From: an uncultured Clostridia bacterium | GTDB lineage: Bacteria > Bacillota > Clostridia > Lachnospirales > Anaerotignaceae | DNA length: 35,961 nucleotides | Direction of reading: 5' to 3' | Assembly: GCA_910583755.1 (NCBI GenBank) | Contig: CAJTZO010000026.1 | Coordinates: 1 to 35,961 of the forward strand | Shown here: positions 17,354-24,611 of the stretch, piece after piece | Numbering within the stretch: the first letter of the stretch is position 1 | How the letters are laid out: each line of letters starts with the position of its first letter | Program-made: the position numbers and the translations under genes | Notes under the pieces: model-generated | What the model was told of the DNA's origin: nothing | What the model saw: only the letters and a program-made list of their open reading frames with translations | Databases searched by the model: none

Positions 17354-18979
17354 ATGATTAGTGCACAAGATATTACATTGCAATATGGAGGTAGGGTACT
17401 TTTTAAAGATGTCAATGTTAACTTTACAAAAGGAAATTGTTATGGTCTCATTGGCGCAAATGGTACCGGAAAATCTACATTTTTAAAAATATTAGCTGGA
17501 GATATTGAAGCAAATAGTGGTTCTGTTTTTATGACTCCCGGTGAAAGAATGGCAGTTTTAAAACAAGACCATTTTATGTTTGATGAATTTGAAGTGGTTA
17601 AAACAGTTTTGTATGGTCATAAAAGATTATATGATATCATGGAAGAAAAAGAAAAACTGTATTCCAAAGAAAATTTTAGTGATGAAGATGGAATTCGTGT
17701 TTCTGAATTAGAAGGAGAATTTGCAGAATTAGATGGTTGGACAGCAGAATCTAATGCAGAAATCCTATTAAATGGACTTGGTATTACCAATGAATTTCAC
17801 TATGTCAAAATGAAAGAGTTAACAGGAAATCAAAAAGTAAAAGTGTTGTTAGCACAGGCTTTGTTTGGTAATCCAGATATATTGTTGTTAGATGAGCCTA
17901 CCAACCATTTAGATTTATATTCTATTAAATGGCTGGAAGATTTTTTAATGAATTTTGAAAATACTGTAATTGTAGTATCTCATGACAGACATTTTTTAAA
18001 TAAAATTTGTACCCATATTGCAGATATTGATTATGGTAAAATCACTATGTATGTTGGGAATTATGACTTTTGGTATGGCTACACTCAAATGACACAACGT
18101 CAATTAAAAGACCAAAACAAAAGAACAGAACAAAAAATGAAAGAATTGCAAGAATTTATCCAAAGATTCAGTGCCAATGCTTCCAAATCAAAACAAGCAA
18201 CTTCCCGTAAAAAATTGCTGGATAATTTACAAATGGATACCATTAAACCTTCCTCAAGACGATATCCTTTTGCCAATTTTAAACAAGATAGAGAAGTGGG
18301 AAACGATTTACTGGAAGTAAAAGGAATCTCTAAAACGATTGATGGAAAAAAAGTATTAAATAATGTTAGTTTTTTAATTACGCCAAATGATAAAGTCGCC
18401 TTTGTTGGAAAAGATGAAATTGCAAGAACAACCTTATTTCAGATTTTGATGGGAGAACTGGAACCAGATGAAGGCAGTTTTAAATGGGGTGTAACAACAT
18501 CCACTGCTTATTTTCCAAAAGATAATTCAAAATATTTTGATGATTGTGAGGATAGCTTGATTGACTGGTTGCGTCCGTATGCCAAAGAAGGAGAACAATA
18601 TGATGCTGACATTCGGGGATGGCTTGGCAGGATGTTGTTTTCAGGAGAAGAAGCATTAAAACAAGCAAAGGTACTTTCTGGAGGAGAAAGAGTACGTTGT
18701 ATGCTTTGTAAAATGATGATTTCTGGTGCAAATGTATTAGTATTGGACGAGCCTACCAATCATCTTGATTTGGAATCTATTACCGCATTAAATGAGGGAT
18801 TAATAGACTATAAGGGAACTTTACTTTTTGATTCCCACGACCATCAGTTTGTGGATACTATTGCCAATCGAATTATTGAAATATTGCCCGGTGGTATCAT
18901 TGATAGACAAGAAACCTATGATGAATATTTAGAAAATGAAGATGTCATTGCAATGAGAGAAAAACTTTCTCAACTGTAA
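17354..18979 (+). CDS. ABC-F family ATPase (YbiT/YkpA type)
   Basis: ABC-F proteins are soluble twin-ATPase translation factors acting at the ribosomal E site; some give antibiotic protection. The 541 residues match YbiT closely in NBD1: GANGTGKSTF (Walker A), ILLLDEPTNHLD (Walker B), and the signature replaced by LTGNQKVKVLLAQAL. The linker (SRFSANASKSKQATSRKK) is also YbiT-like. NBD2 keeps LSGGERVRC and LVLDEPTNHLDLES, but its Walker A reads GKDEIARTTLF without the GxxGxGKS loop, and its switch region reads FDSHDHQF. Lipid-transport ABC subunits are excluded because there is no membrane partner. The start has AAGGAG before ATG. Confidence 0.93.
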   Translation: MISAQDITLQYGGRVLFKDVNVNFTKGNCYGLIGANGTGKSTFLKILAGDIEANSGSVFMTPGERMAVLKQDHFMFDEFEVVKTVLYGHKRLYDIMEEKEKLYSKENFSDEDGIRVSELEGEFAELDGWTAESNAEILLNGLGITNEFHYVKMKELTGNQKVKVLLAQALFGNPDILLLDEPTNHLDLYSIKWLEDFLMNFENTVIVVSHDRHFLNKICTHIADIDYGKITMYVGNYDFWYGYTQMTQRQLKDQNKRTEQKMKELQEFIQRFSANASKSKQATSRKKLLDNLQMDTIKPSSRRYPFANFKQDREVGNDLLEVKGISKTIDGKKVLNNVSFLITPNDKVAFVGKDEIARTTLFQILMGELEPDEGSFKWGVTTSTAYFPKDNSKYFDDCEDSLIDWLRPYAKEGEQYDADIRGWLGRMLFSGEEALKQAKVLSGGERVRCMLCKMMISGANVLVLDEPTNHLDLESITALNEGLIDYKGTLLFDSHDHQFVDTIANRIIEILPGGIIDRQETYDEYLENEDVIAMREKLSQL

Positions 18980-19006
18980 ATAGTTATAAAATAAAGGAGG
19001 GCTTTT

Positions 19007-19582
19007 ATGGAAACAAGAGATGCAATTTACGGAAGAAGAAGTGTACGAAAGTATACGGATGAACCAGTGTCTGATGAGGATTTAATGGAAGTCATTCAGG
19101 CTGGTTTAATGGCACCATCAGGAATTAACTTGCAGCCTTGGTACTTTGTTGTAGTCAAAAGTGAAGAAAAGTTAAAAGAGTTGGCACAAATTACAGGGCA
19201 AGTGTTTGGAAAATTTAAGCCGGTATTAGACAATCGTTTTGCAAAAAACCCAGAAGCGATTGAAGAAACAAAAGAATTTTTAAATAGTATGGGTGGTGCA
19301 AAAGTTTGTATTCTTGTTTTTCTGTTAAAAGATAATTATGAGGACTTTACAACTGTTGTAGAAGGGACTTCTGCTGCCATTCAAAACATGTGTTTGATGG
19401 CTTATGATAAAGGATTAGCGACTTGTTGGCTTACAGCAGCATTAAGGGTTGGAATTGGTGAAGAATTGCGACAAAAGTTTGCACCAGACAAAGGGCAATA
19501 TTTGGCTATGTTAACCTTAGGACATCCTGCAATTTCTCCTAAAATGCCACCAAGACGTGATGGAAGATATGTTATTATATAA
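19007..19582 (+). CDS. Nitroreductase-family FMN oxidoreductase
   Basis: The 191 residues belong to the FMN-dependent nitroreductase fold. The N-terminal IYGRRSVRKYTDEPV, LMAPSGINLQPWYFVVV and the C-terminal GHPAISPKMPPRRD show the family. The physiological substrate is not predictable; members reduce nitro compounds, quinones or flavins. AAAGGAGGG precedes ATG, 27 bases after the ABC-F stop, as the third gene of the operon. A strong terminator follows. Confidence 0.9.
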   Translation: METRDAIYGRRSVRKYTDEPVSDEDLMEVIQAGLMAPSGINLQPWYFVVVKSEEKLKELAQITGQVFGKFKPVLDNRFAKNPEAIEETKEFLNSMGGAKVCILVFLLKDNYEDFTTVVEGTSAAIQNMCLMAYDKGLATCWLTAALRVGIGEELRQKFAPDKGQYLAMLTLGHPAISPKMPPRRDGRYVII

Positions 19583-19599
19583 TATTTTGGCAATAAAAG

Positions 19600-19629
19600 A
19601 AGGCTTGCACGATGGTGTAAGCCTTTTTT
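19600..19629 (+). terminator. Terminator of the lipoprotein/ABC-F/nitroreductase operon
   Basis: Stem AAGGCTTGCAC / GTGTAAGCCTT with loop GATG, followed by a T-run. Confidence 0.85.
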
Positions 19630-19655
19630 AAAGGTGAAAAATATAAAAGTTGATG

Positions 19656-19823
19656 TTATTGATATAATAATAATTGTATTCCTTGTCTTACTGCTTCTGC
19701 TTTTGTTGTATTATGTTTTGCACAGTACTCTAAAAGTTTTTTGTGCATTGTATCATCCAGCCTCACTTTGATATCGTTTACTTTAGGCTCTCCTATAACA
19801 GGTCTACCTACCTTGGATGTCAT
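19656..19823 (-). CDS. Small ribbon-helix-helix (CopG/Arc-like) DNA-binding protein 1
   Basis: This 55-residue gene has GGTGAAAGA before the ATG at 19821-19823. The protein begins MTSKVGRPVIGEP, continues with a short beta strand DIKVRLDDTM, a helix KKLLEYCAKHN, a T-T-K-AEAVRQGI turn-helix, and ends LLLYQ. That is the complete ribbon-helix-helix pattern. It shares the start context and the K-x-GRP N-terminus with the neighbouring gene at 19924-20166, so the two are paralogs. Likely a dimeric repressor. Its partner or target is not evident; a toxin gene is not next to it. Confidence 0.75.
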   Translation of the reverse strand: MTSKVGRPVIGEPKVNDIKVRLDDTMHKKLLEYCAKHNTTKAEAVRQGIQLLLYQ

Positions 19824-19901
19824 TCTTTCACCAGCTTTCCTGTTATTTTATTTTTACAAGAGTCACAATTTAAAAAAAACTTTATTTTACAAATTTTGCG
19901 T

Positions 19902-19930
19902 TTGCCAAAATAGAGGTACTGTGTTATAAT
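19902..19930 (+). promoter_or_regulatory. Promoter of a short antisense RNA
   Basis: TTGCCA (19902-19907), exactly 17 bp, TATAAT (19925-19930), facing right. The -10 box overlaps the stop codon of ribbon-helix-helix gene 2. Near-palindrome ACCAAATATTTTGGT (19937-19951) and inverted GGTAC...GTACC arms (19916-19920 and 19935-19939) surround the start point and could be an operator. Confidence 0.65.
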
Positions 19931-20166
19931 ATTTGTACCAAATATTTTGGTGTTAGGAGTTTGTTTGTTTGATTGGTAGTCGGGAAACAAACTCCTTTAT
20001 TTATTTTTTCATAGACCAGTTCTAATCCTTCCATAAGAATTTGATATTGTGTTTTATTCATTTCTTTACAACAGTATAACAATTTTTCTCTATCATCTTT
20101 TGTTGCTCGTATCTTTATAGACATATTTTTAGGATTATCTGTTGGCCTACCCATTTTCGCAGCCAC
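19924..20166 (-). CDS. Small ribbon-helix-helix (CopG/Arc-like) DNA-binding protein 2
   Basis: This 80-residue protein starts at GTG (20164-20166) after GAGGTGAGAAA. An upstream in-frame ATG at 20184 coincides with the expected transcription start and cannot be used. It begins AAKMGRPTDNPKN, with strand MSIKIRATKDD, helix REKLLYCCKEMN, and turn-helix KTQYQILMEGLELVYEKIN. The core ends near residue 55; the remaining ~25 residues (GVCFPTTNQTNKLL...) are encoded by the complement of the hairpin and promoter of the antisense RNA. This tail is absent from paralog 1 and may be non-functional. Confidence 0.7.
   Translation of the reverse strand: MAAKMGRPTDNPKNMSIKIRATKDDREKLLYCCKEMNKTQYQILMEGLELVYEKINKGVCFPTTNQTNKLLTPKYLVQIL
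19937..20008 (+). ncRNA. Candidate small RNA antisense to the end of RHH gene 2
   Basis: From the promoter at 19902-19930 transcription should begin near 19937. A perfect 12 bp stem AGGAGTTTGTTT (19955-19966) / AAACAAACTCCT (19985-19996) with an 18 nt loop (ending GGTAGTCGGG) is followed by TTTATTTATTTTTT, a usable terminator. The product would be about 70 nt, complementary to the last ~80 bases of the RHH2 reading frame. Prediction from sequence only. Confidence 0.5.
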
Positions 20167-20189
20167 TTTCTCACCTCGTTTCATTATAT

Positions 20190-20218
20190 AATATAACATA
20201 CGACCATACAAAAGTCAA
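20190..20218 (-). promoter_or_regulatory. Promoter of RHH gene 2
   Basis: TTGACT (20213-20218), 17 bp, TATATT (20190-20195) on the minus strand. The spacer holds the direct repeat GTATG-GTC-GTATG, a plausible autoregulatory ribbon-helix-helix operator. Confidence 0.7.
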
Positions 20219-20260
20219 TCGCTTTGTGTTTTTGTTTTGGAATTTTTGTCATTTTTAGTC

Positions 20261-20300
20261 AAAAAAAGAAAGCCCTTGTTTTTGGTAAAACAAAGGCTTT
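20261..20300 (-). terminator. Terminator of the symporter gene
   Basis: On the minus strand stem AGCCTTTGTTTT / AAAACAAGGGCT (loop ACCA) is followed by TTCTTTTTTT, 18 bases past the stop codon. Confidence 0.85.
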
Positions 20301-20318
20301 TCATTGGAAAAAAGAACA

Positions 20319-21707
20319 TTATTTATTATCAATAATTTTCATTTCATCATCAGAGAATGCGTCCATATTATCATCCCAGAGATATTTTTTTGTTTCAGAA
20401 ACAATAACACCACTCAATCCTAATAATGCAATACAGTTTGGCCATGCCATCAAGCCGTTTAAGATATCGGCAATCAACCATACCAAGTCAAGAGCAGTTA
20501 CACAACCAATAAATACAACAAGTGTCCAAAGGATTCTAAAAGGCATTAATGCTTTTTTGCCTAAAAGGTATTCCCAACATTTTTCACCATAGTAAGACCA
20601 GCCAAGAATGGTTGACCAAGCAAAGGTAATCAAACCAATGGTTAAAACGATAGGTCCAACAACTGGAATGGTAGAAAATGCGTGTGTTGTTAAGTCGCCA
20701 CCTGTGTAAAGTGCGTTTGTTGCAGGGTTAATTGCTGCATCTGGATTTTTAACAATAGTAGAAACAAGTACAAGACCTGTCATAGCACAAACAACGATAG
20801 TATCCCAGAATACACCAGACATAGAAACCAATGCTTGACGAACAGGGTTTCTTGTTTGCGCTGCTGCGTCCGCGATAGGAGCAGAACCTAAACCAGATTC
20901 ATTTGTAAACAAACCACGAGAAACACCAGAACGAAGGGCTACCATTAAGCCACCGCCCACAATACCACCAGCGATTGCTTGTTCTGTAAATGCACTACTG
21001 ATAATTAAACTAATTGCTTTGCCTAAATAAGGACCATTTATAACACAAATAATTAAACAACCAAGTATGTAAAGACCAGCCATCAAAGGAACTAATTTTT
21101 CACAAACTTTTGCGATAGATTTTACACCACCAAGAATAACACAACCAGTACCAACCGTTAAAACGATACCTGTGATATATGGAGATACATGGAAATTGCT
21201 TTGTACCATAGTTGAAATGGAGTTTCCTTGTGTCATGTTACCAATACCAAAACATGCAACACCTGCAAAAACTGCAAAGGCAACACCAAGCCATTTTTGT
21301 TTTAAACCATTTTCCAAAGCATACATAGGACCACCTAACATAGTACCATCTGCTGTTTTTACTCTGTATTTTACAGCTAAAAGACCTTCACCATATTTGG
21401 TAGCCATACCAAATAAACCTGTTAACCAACACCAGAATACTGCACCAGGACCACCGCCAGCAATTGCTGTTGCAACACCAACAATATTACCAGTACCGAT
21501 TGTTGCAGCGAGTGCAGTAGCAAGTGCACCAAAGGAACTAACATCACCGCTTGCCTCTGTATCCGGTGTAACAGAAAGTTTGATTGCTCTCAATGTACTA
21601 GCTTGTATAAAACGAGTGCGGAATGTTAAAATTAAGTGTGTCAACACTAAAAGGATTAACATTGGAGCGCCCCAAAGTACATTATAAATGCTTTGTAATA
21701 TTTGCAT
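20319..21707 (-). CDS. Alanine/glycine:cation symporter (AGCS family)
   Basis: This is an integral membrane protein of 462 residues with about 11 hydrophobic segments that imports alanine or glycine with Na+ or H+. Family signatures seen are ATIGTGNIVGVATAIAGGGPGAVFWCWLTGLFGMATKYGE-type sequence around residues 69-110 (only part quoted here) and SGLGSAPIADAAAQT near 275. The length is normal. AGGGGG stands 8 bases before ATG. It is monocistronic between its terminator and a long gene-free leader region. I looked for a glycine riboswitch upstream and did not find its conserved core. Confidence 0.93.
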   Translation of the reverse strand: MQILQSIYNVLWGAPMLILLVLTHLILTFRTRFIQASTLRAIKLSVTPDTEASGDVSSFGALATALAATIGTGNIVGVATAIAGGGPGAVFWCWLTGLFGMATKYGEGLLAVKYRVKTADGTMLGGPMYALENGLKQKWLGVAFAVFAGVACFGIGNMTQGNSISTMVQSNFHVSPYITGIVLTVGTGCVILGGVKSIAKVCEKLVPLMAGLYILGCLIICVINGPYLGKAISLIISSAFTEQAIAGGIVGGGLMVALRSGVSRGLFTNESGLGSAPIADAAAQTRNPVRQALVSMSGVFWDTIVVCAMTGLVLVSTIVKNPDAAINPATNALYTGGDLTTHAFSTIPVVGPIVLTIGLITFAWSTILGWSYYGEKCWEYLLGKKALMPFRILWTLVVFIGCVTALDLVWLIADILNGLMAWPNCIALLGLSGVIVSETKKYLWDDNMDAFSDDEMKIIDNK

Positions 21708-22248
21708 ATTATTTCCCCCTTTTTAATCATTTAACAAAAAGTTATGTGTATTCTTTTTTGAGACATTTGAAAAATTAAAATGATATAAGTTCCTTAACGC
21801 TTTCTTAATATATAATATTTTGATAAGAGCTCCTTTCCTCTCTCCCTGTATAAAACTGTATCAAATGCTCAAAATATACTGGCTAATTATTATTTTAATT
21901 GTATTTTTTTATTTTGCAAGTATATTTTTTCAGGATTATCTTTAGAAATCATATAAAAAATGAACAATAATAAAAAGAAAAATATATTTTCTATTATTCA
22001 TTTTTTTGTTTCTGCTTCTATTTTATTTTATTTTTGGTTTACTTTTATCATAAATCTTGTGATATGAAATGGTTTTTTGCCTTGAATTTAGAGAAACTTT
22101 ATTTTTTAAAACTTCCATGTCAAACATATGAAAATGGAATTCTTTTTTTTCTGTAATGATATTTGATTTTATCCTTTGAATGAAATTTTTTATTGCCACT
22201 GAAATAATAGAAAAAAAACACCTTATTTTCTTAACAGTTTCTTAACGG

Positions 22249-22303
22249 AAAAAAAAGACAAAATACACTTTATGTATTTTATACAAAGACATAAAGTGTA
22301 TTT
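22249..22303 (-). terminator. Perfect 15 bp inverted repeat with T-run
   Basis: Arms AAATACACTTTATGT (22261-22275) and ACATAAAGTGTATTT (22289-22303) pair without mismatch. On the minus strand TGTC and eight T follow. It lies in the 785-base gene-free gap 21708-22492 and would stop readthrough from the FIST operon towards the symporter. The rest of the gap (21708-22248) is very AT-rich; I see no gene there. Confidence 0.6.
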
Positions 22304-22329
22304 TTGACAACCTTGTCTACATTTTATTC

Positions 22330-22386
22330 CGGTCAGTACAAAGAGAATGTCCACTGGACATTCTGCGCCTCTCAAATGCTTGACCG
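22330..22386. repeat. Nested inverted repeat
   Basis: The inner 21 bp dyad AGAATGTCCA-C-TGGACATTCT (22344-22364) lies inside outer arms CGGTCA (22330-22335) and TGACCG (22381-22386). It has no T-run. It is more G+C-rich than its surroundings and present once in the window. Confidence 0.6.
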
Positions 22387-22395
22387 AAACTTTGA

Positions 22396-22453
22396 AATGG
22401 AAATGATGTTTCCTTAAAAAATGTGAAACCTACAAAAAAAAGACTTTATTGAT
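22396..22453 (+). repeat. Truncated remnant of the hairpin element
   Basis: GGAAATGATGTTTCC (decayed hairpin 2) is joined to AAAAAATGTGAAACCTACAAAAAAAAGACTTTATTGATAA, the tail of the element. Hairpin 3 has been deleted. Confidence 0.65.
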
Positions 22454-22460
22454 AAGTAAA

Positions 22461-22486
22461 AGCCTCCAACTTTGTTGGAGGCTTTC
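22461..22486 (-). terminator. Terminator of the FIST operon
   Basis: Stem AAGCCTCCAAC / GTTGGAGGCTT with loop TTT lies 6 bases past the FIST stop codon, with T-rich flanks on both strands. Confidence 0.8.
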
Positions 22487-22492
22487 CAATCA

Positions 22493-23599
22493 TTATTTTA
22501 TTACTAAAATAGTAGATGTTTCGTTGATATGTCCTAAAAAGGCTTCTCCAGATGTAGAAAATCCGATGCTGGCGTAACGTCCAAACAAGGAACAATAAGC
22601 ATCTGTTAATTCCTTAGATAGCATTTCAAAGGTACGATATAAGCAATTAAAATTGATAACCCCTGCTGGAGAATAGGTAATAACACTATCCAATGCTTTT
22701 TTTGTATCTGATATAATATCACCAATTTTTAAAACATGAATTTCTGCACCTTCTGGTAAACCACAATGTAGTGTAATCCCATCTTCTTTTATTTGGTCAA
22801 AAGTACGAACAAAAATTTCACCCTCTGCTACAATCCCCAAAGGATTCGATACAAAATAATTTTGAATTTGTTCTTTTGGTACTCCAAGCACTTCCGCATA
22901 TACTTCCCCGCAAGGACGATGGTCAAATTCATAAAGAATACGCTGATGTAAGTTTGATTTTGTTACAAGTAATGCTTGTTCGGATAGAATACAAGCACTT
23001 TGTGTTTTCAAAATATCATAACCATTTACTGTTTTTAAAATTGCTAATACAGCTGCTTTTGTGTAAGATTTTCCGTCTGCATAAACTTTGGAAATATTAT
23101 TTTCTGTGGAAGAAGAAGAACCACCAACAAACAAAATATCAGAAGCTGTTCCAAGAGAATCCATAAAAGCTTCTTCTGCCTTTGCACTGGATTCAAATAA
23201 AACAATTCCAACATAACGGTCAAAGTGATTAAAAATTTCCTCTTGTCCTCCAAATTGGTCTTCCATTTCGCTTAGTAAATCATAAAGCTTTATTTTTTCC
23301 TGTTCCATATTTTCTACGACTCGAATACAAACATCTTCAACACTTTGCTTGTCAATCGCCATAATGCTAACAGAATGGTCTGTATAGCTAGAATTACAAT
23401 ACTCACTATGAGAAGTTGAGCCAATAATTCTGCTATGAGGAAATGCAGCGCTTAATTCTTTTGCTGGTAAAGAAGTATCATAAAAACTGGAAGCAAAAAA
23501 TACTAATAACTCTGCATCAAAATCTTTTAAAGCTGTTTTTGCCTGTTGTGCCATGTCCCGGCTATCAGTTCCTTTAATAGAAAGTGTTCTTATTGCCAA
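22493..23599 (-). CDS. FIST domain sensory protein
   Basis: The 368 residues comprise an N-terminal FIST domain (about 25-215; AELLVFFASSFYD, RIIGSTSHSEY, DSLGTASDILFVGGSSSS) and a C-terminal FIST_C domain (about 220-355; FVSNPLGIV, GVINFNCLYRT, GFSTSGEAFLGHIN-type ending). FIST proteins are thought to bind small ligands such as amino acids in signal transduction. There is no effector or membrane domain, so it must act with a partner; the chemoreceptor at 24612 is the obvious candidate. The start is TTG (23597-23599) after AGGTGG with 7-base spacing; no ATG or GTG fits. Confidence 0.88.
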   Translation of the reverse strand: MAIRTLSIKGTDSRDMAQQAKTALKDFDAELLVFFASSFYDTSLPAKELSAAFPHSRIIGSTSHSEYCNSSYTDHSVSIMAIDKQSVEDVCIRVVENMEQEKIKLYDLLSEMEDQFGGQEEIFNHFDRYVGIVLFESSAKAEEAFMDSLGTASDILFVGGSSSSTENNISKVYADGKSYTKAAVLAILKTVNGYDILKTQSACILSEQALLVTKSNLHQRILYEFDHRPCGEVYAEVLGVPKEQIQNYFVSNPLGIVAEGEIFVRTFDQIKEDGITLHCGLPEGAEIHVLKIGDIISDTKKALDSVITYSPAGVINFNCLYRTFEMLSKELTDAYCSLFGRYASIGFSTSGEAFLGHINETSTILVIK

Positions 23600-23625
23600 T
23601 GTTATTCCACCTTTTCTTCAATTTT

Positions 23626-23820
23626 TTATAATCCAAATTCTTTTGCTACATCTTTTACTTTTTGTACAACAATAGGGTCATCTGGCGATGAAGGAGTATA
23701 CTTGTCAACAGCAATTCCTTTTAAAATCATTTTTGTTTTAATACTTCTTGCAATAATTTGGTTTCCTTTTGATTTTTGTGTGATGACATTTTGAATCATA
23801 TGATAAATTTGTCCAGACAA
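23626..23820 (-). CDS. Small protein of unknown function upstream of FIST gene
   Basis: This is a 64-residue soluble protein with a basic N-terminal half (ITQKSKGNQIIARSIKTKMILKG) and an acidic/helical end (VVQKVKDVAKEFGL). I do not recognise it. It is probably real: GAGGGTGA stands 7 bases before the TTG start codon, a consensus promoter lies upstream, and it sits 26 bases before FIST in the same direction. Like FIST it uses TTG. Confidence 0.65.
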   Translation of the reverse strand: MSGQIYHMIQNVITQKSKGNQIIARSIKTKMILKGIAVDKYTPSSPDDPIVVQKVKDVAKEFGL

Positions 23821-23883
23821 TATTCAATCACCCTCTCACAAAGTTTATAAATAGTGAATACTATAACGATAGATACTAAAATT

Positions 23884-23913
23884 ATTATGCCATAGAGGTT
23901 ATCTTTTTGTCAA
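23884..23913 (-). promoter_or_regulatory. Promoter of the FIST operon
   Basis: TTGACA (23908-23913), 18 bp, CATAAT (23884-23889) on the minus strand. Confidence 0.7.
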
Positions 23914-23946
23914 TCCATTTTCCTCTTGAGGTTCCAGTATGGGGTA

Positions 23947-23975
23947 TTGATTTCTAAAAGTAAATATGCTAAAAT
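23947..23975 (+). promoter_or_regulatory. Promoter of the MarR gene
   Basis: TTGATT (23947-23952), 17 bp, TAAAAT (23970-23975), divergent from the FIST promoter 34 bases away. Confidence 0.6.
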
Positions 23976-24093
23976 TCTCATGAAAAAATGTTTGTTTTAT
24001 ACGAATTTAGTAGATTAATTCAAAATATCTTTATCATCAAAAAATAATGTTTTTACATTAAAAATTGTAATAATGGAAAGAAAGGCTGAGGAT

Positions 24094-24564
24094 ATGAGTA
24101 ATGGCATTATTTGTAGTTATTTAATGCGACAAATTAATTTTATTTGGGAACGAATTGCAAAGCAATGGTTAAAAAATACAGATTTAAGTTGGACACAAGT
24201 TGGTATGATAGGACTTTTGGCAGAAGCGGAAAATTATGAACTTTCCTTAAAACAATTAGAAAAAGAATTAAGTTTATCTCAATCTGTCATTGCAAGGATG
24301 GCAAACCATTTAACAAAAAATGGGTATACAGAAGATATAAAAAATCCAAGTGATAAAAGAGTTAAAAAAATTCGTTTATTAGAAAAGGGGCTTCAATGTC
24401 ATCATGAAATTTTTCTTCCTATGCAACAAGAGAAACAACCAATGTTAGAAGGAATGTCCTTTGGAGAAAAGATACTTTTTCAGGAACTTTTAGAAAAGGT
24501 ATTAATAAATAGTATAAAAGTACAAGAAAAAATGAAAAATGATTATAAAAAAATAATACTATAA
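24094..24564 (+). CDS. MarR-family transcriptional regulator
   Basis: The 156 residues are a MarR winged helix: dimer helices at both ends, recognition region LSLKQLEKELSLSQSVIARMANHLTKNGYTEDI and wing NPSDKRVKKIRLLEKG. I prefer the ATG at 24094 (AAAGG 8 bases upstream) over the in-frame ATG at 24073, which has no ribosome site. It stands between the divergent FIST operon and the chemoreceptor gene (47 bases downstream, same strand), so it may control either. The ligand is unknown. Confidence 0.88.
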   Translation: MSNGIICSYLMRQINFIWERIAKQWLKNTDLSWTQVGMIGLLAEAENYELSLKQLEKELSLSQSVIARMANHLTKNGYTEDIKNPSDKRVKKIRLLEKGLQCHHEIFLPMQQEKQPMLEGMSFGEKILFQELLEKVLINSIKVQEKMKNDYKKIIL

Positions 24565-24611
24565 AATCATGAAGATAAGCAAATAAATTAAAAAGAAAGG
24601 ACTTTGTATGT

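Noticed and set aside
19656..20166. A toxin-antitoxin pair
   Set aside because: Both small genes are ribbon-helix-helix DNA-binding proteins; no toxin-like reading frame adjoins them.
20224..20592. 122-codon plus-strand frame opposite the symporter gene
   Set aside because: It has no ribosome site, begins in intergenic sequence and mostly mirrors the symporter coding strand and its terminator.
22063..22155. A 30-codon reading frame in the gene-free gap
   Set aside because: No ribosome site and a composition of random AT-rich sequence.
21708..22248. Glycine riboswitch upstream of the alanine/glycine symporter
   Set aside because: A GGGAGAG string occurs, but the paired conserved core and tandem aptamer layout are not found.
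22222..22248. Pho-box-like direct repeats (TTAACA-N5-TTAACG)
   Set aside because: Only two repeats, far from any start codon and next to a terminator; chance is likely in such AT-rich DNA.
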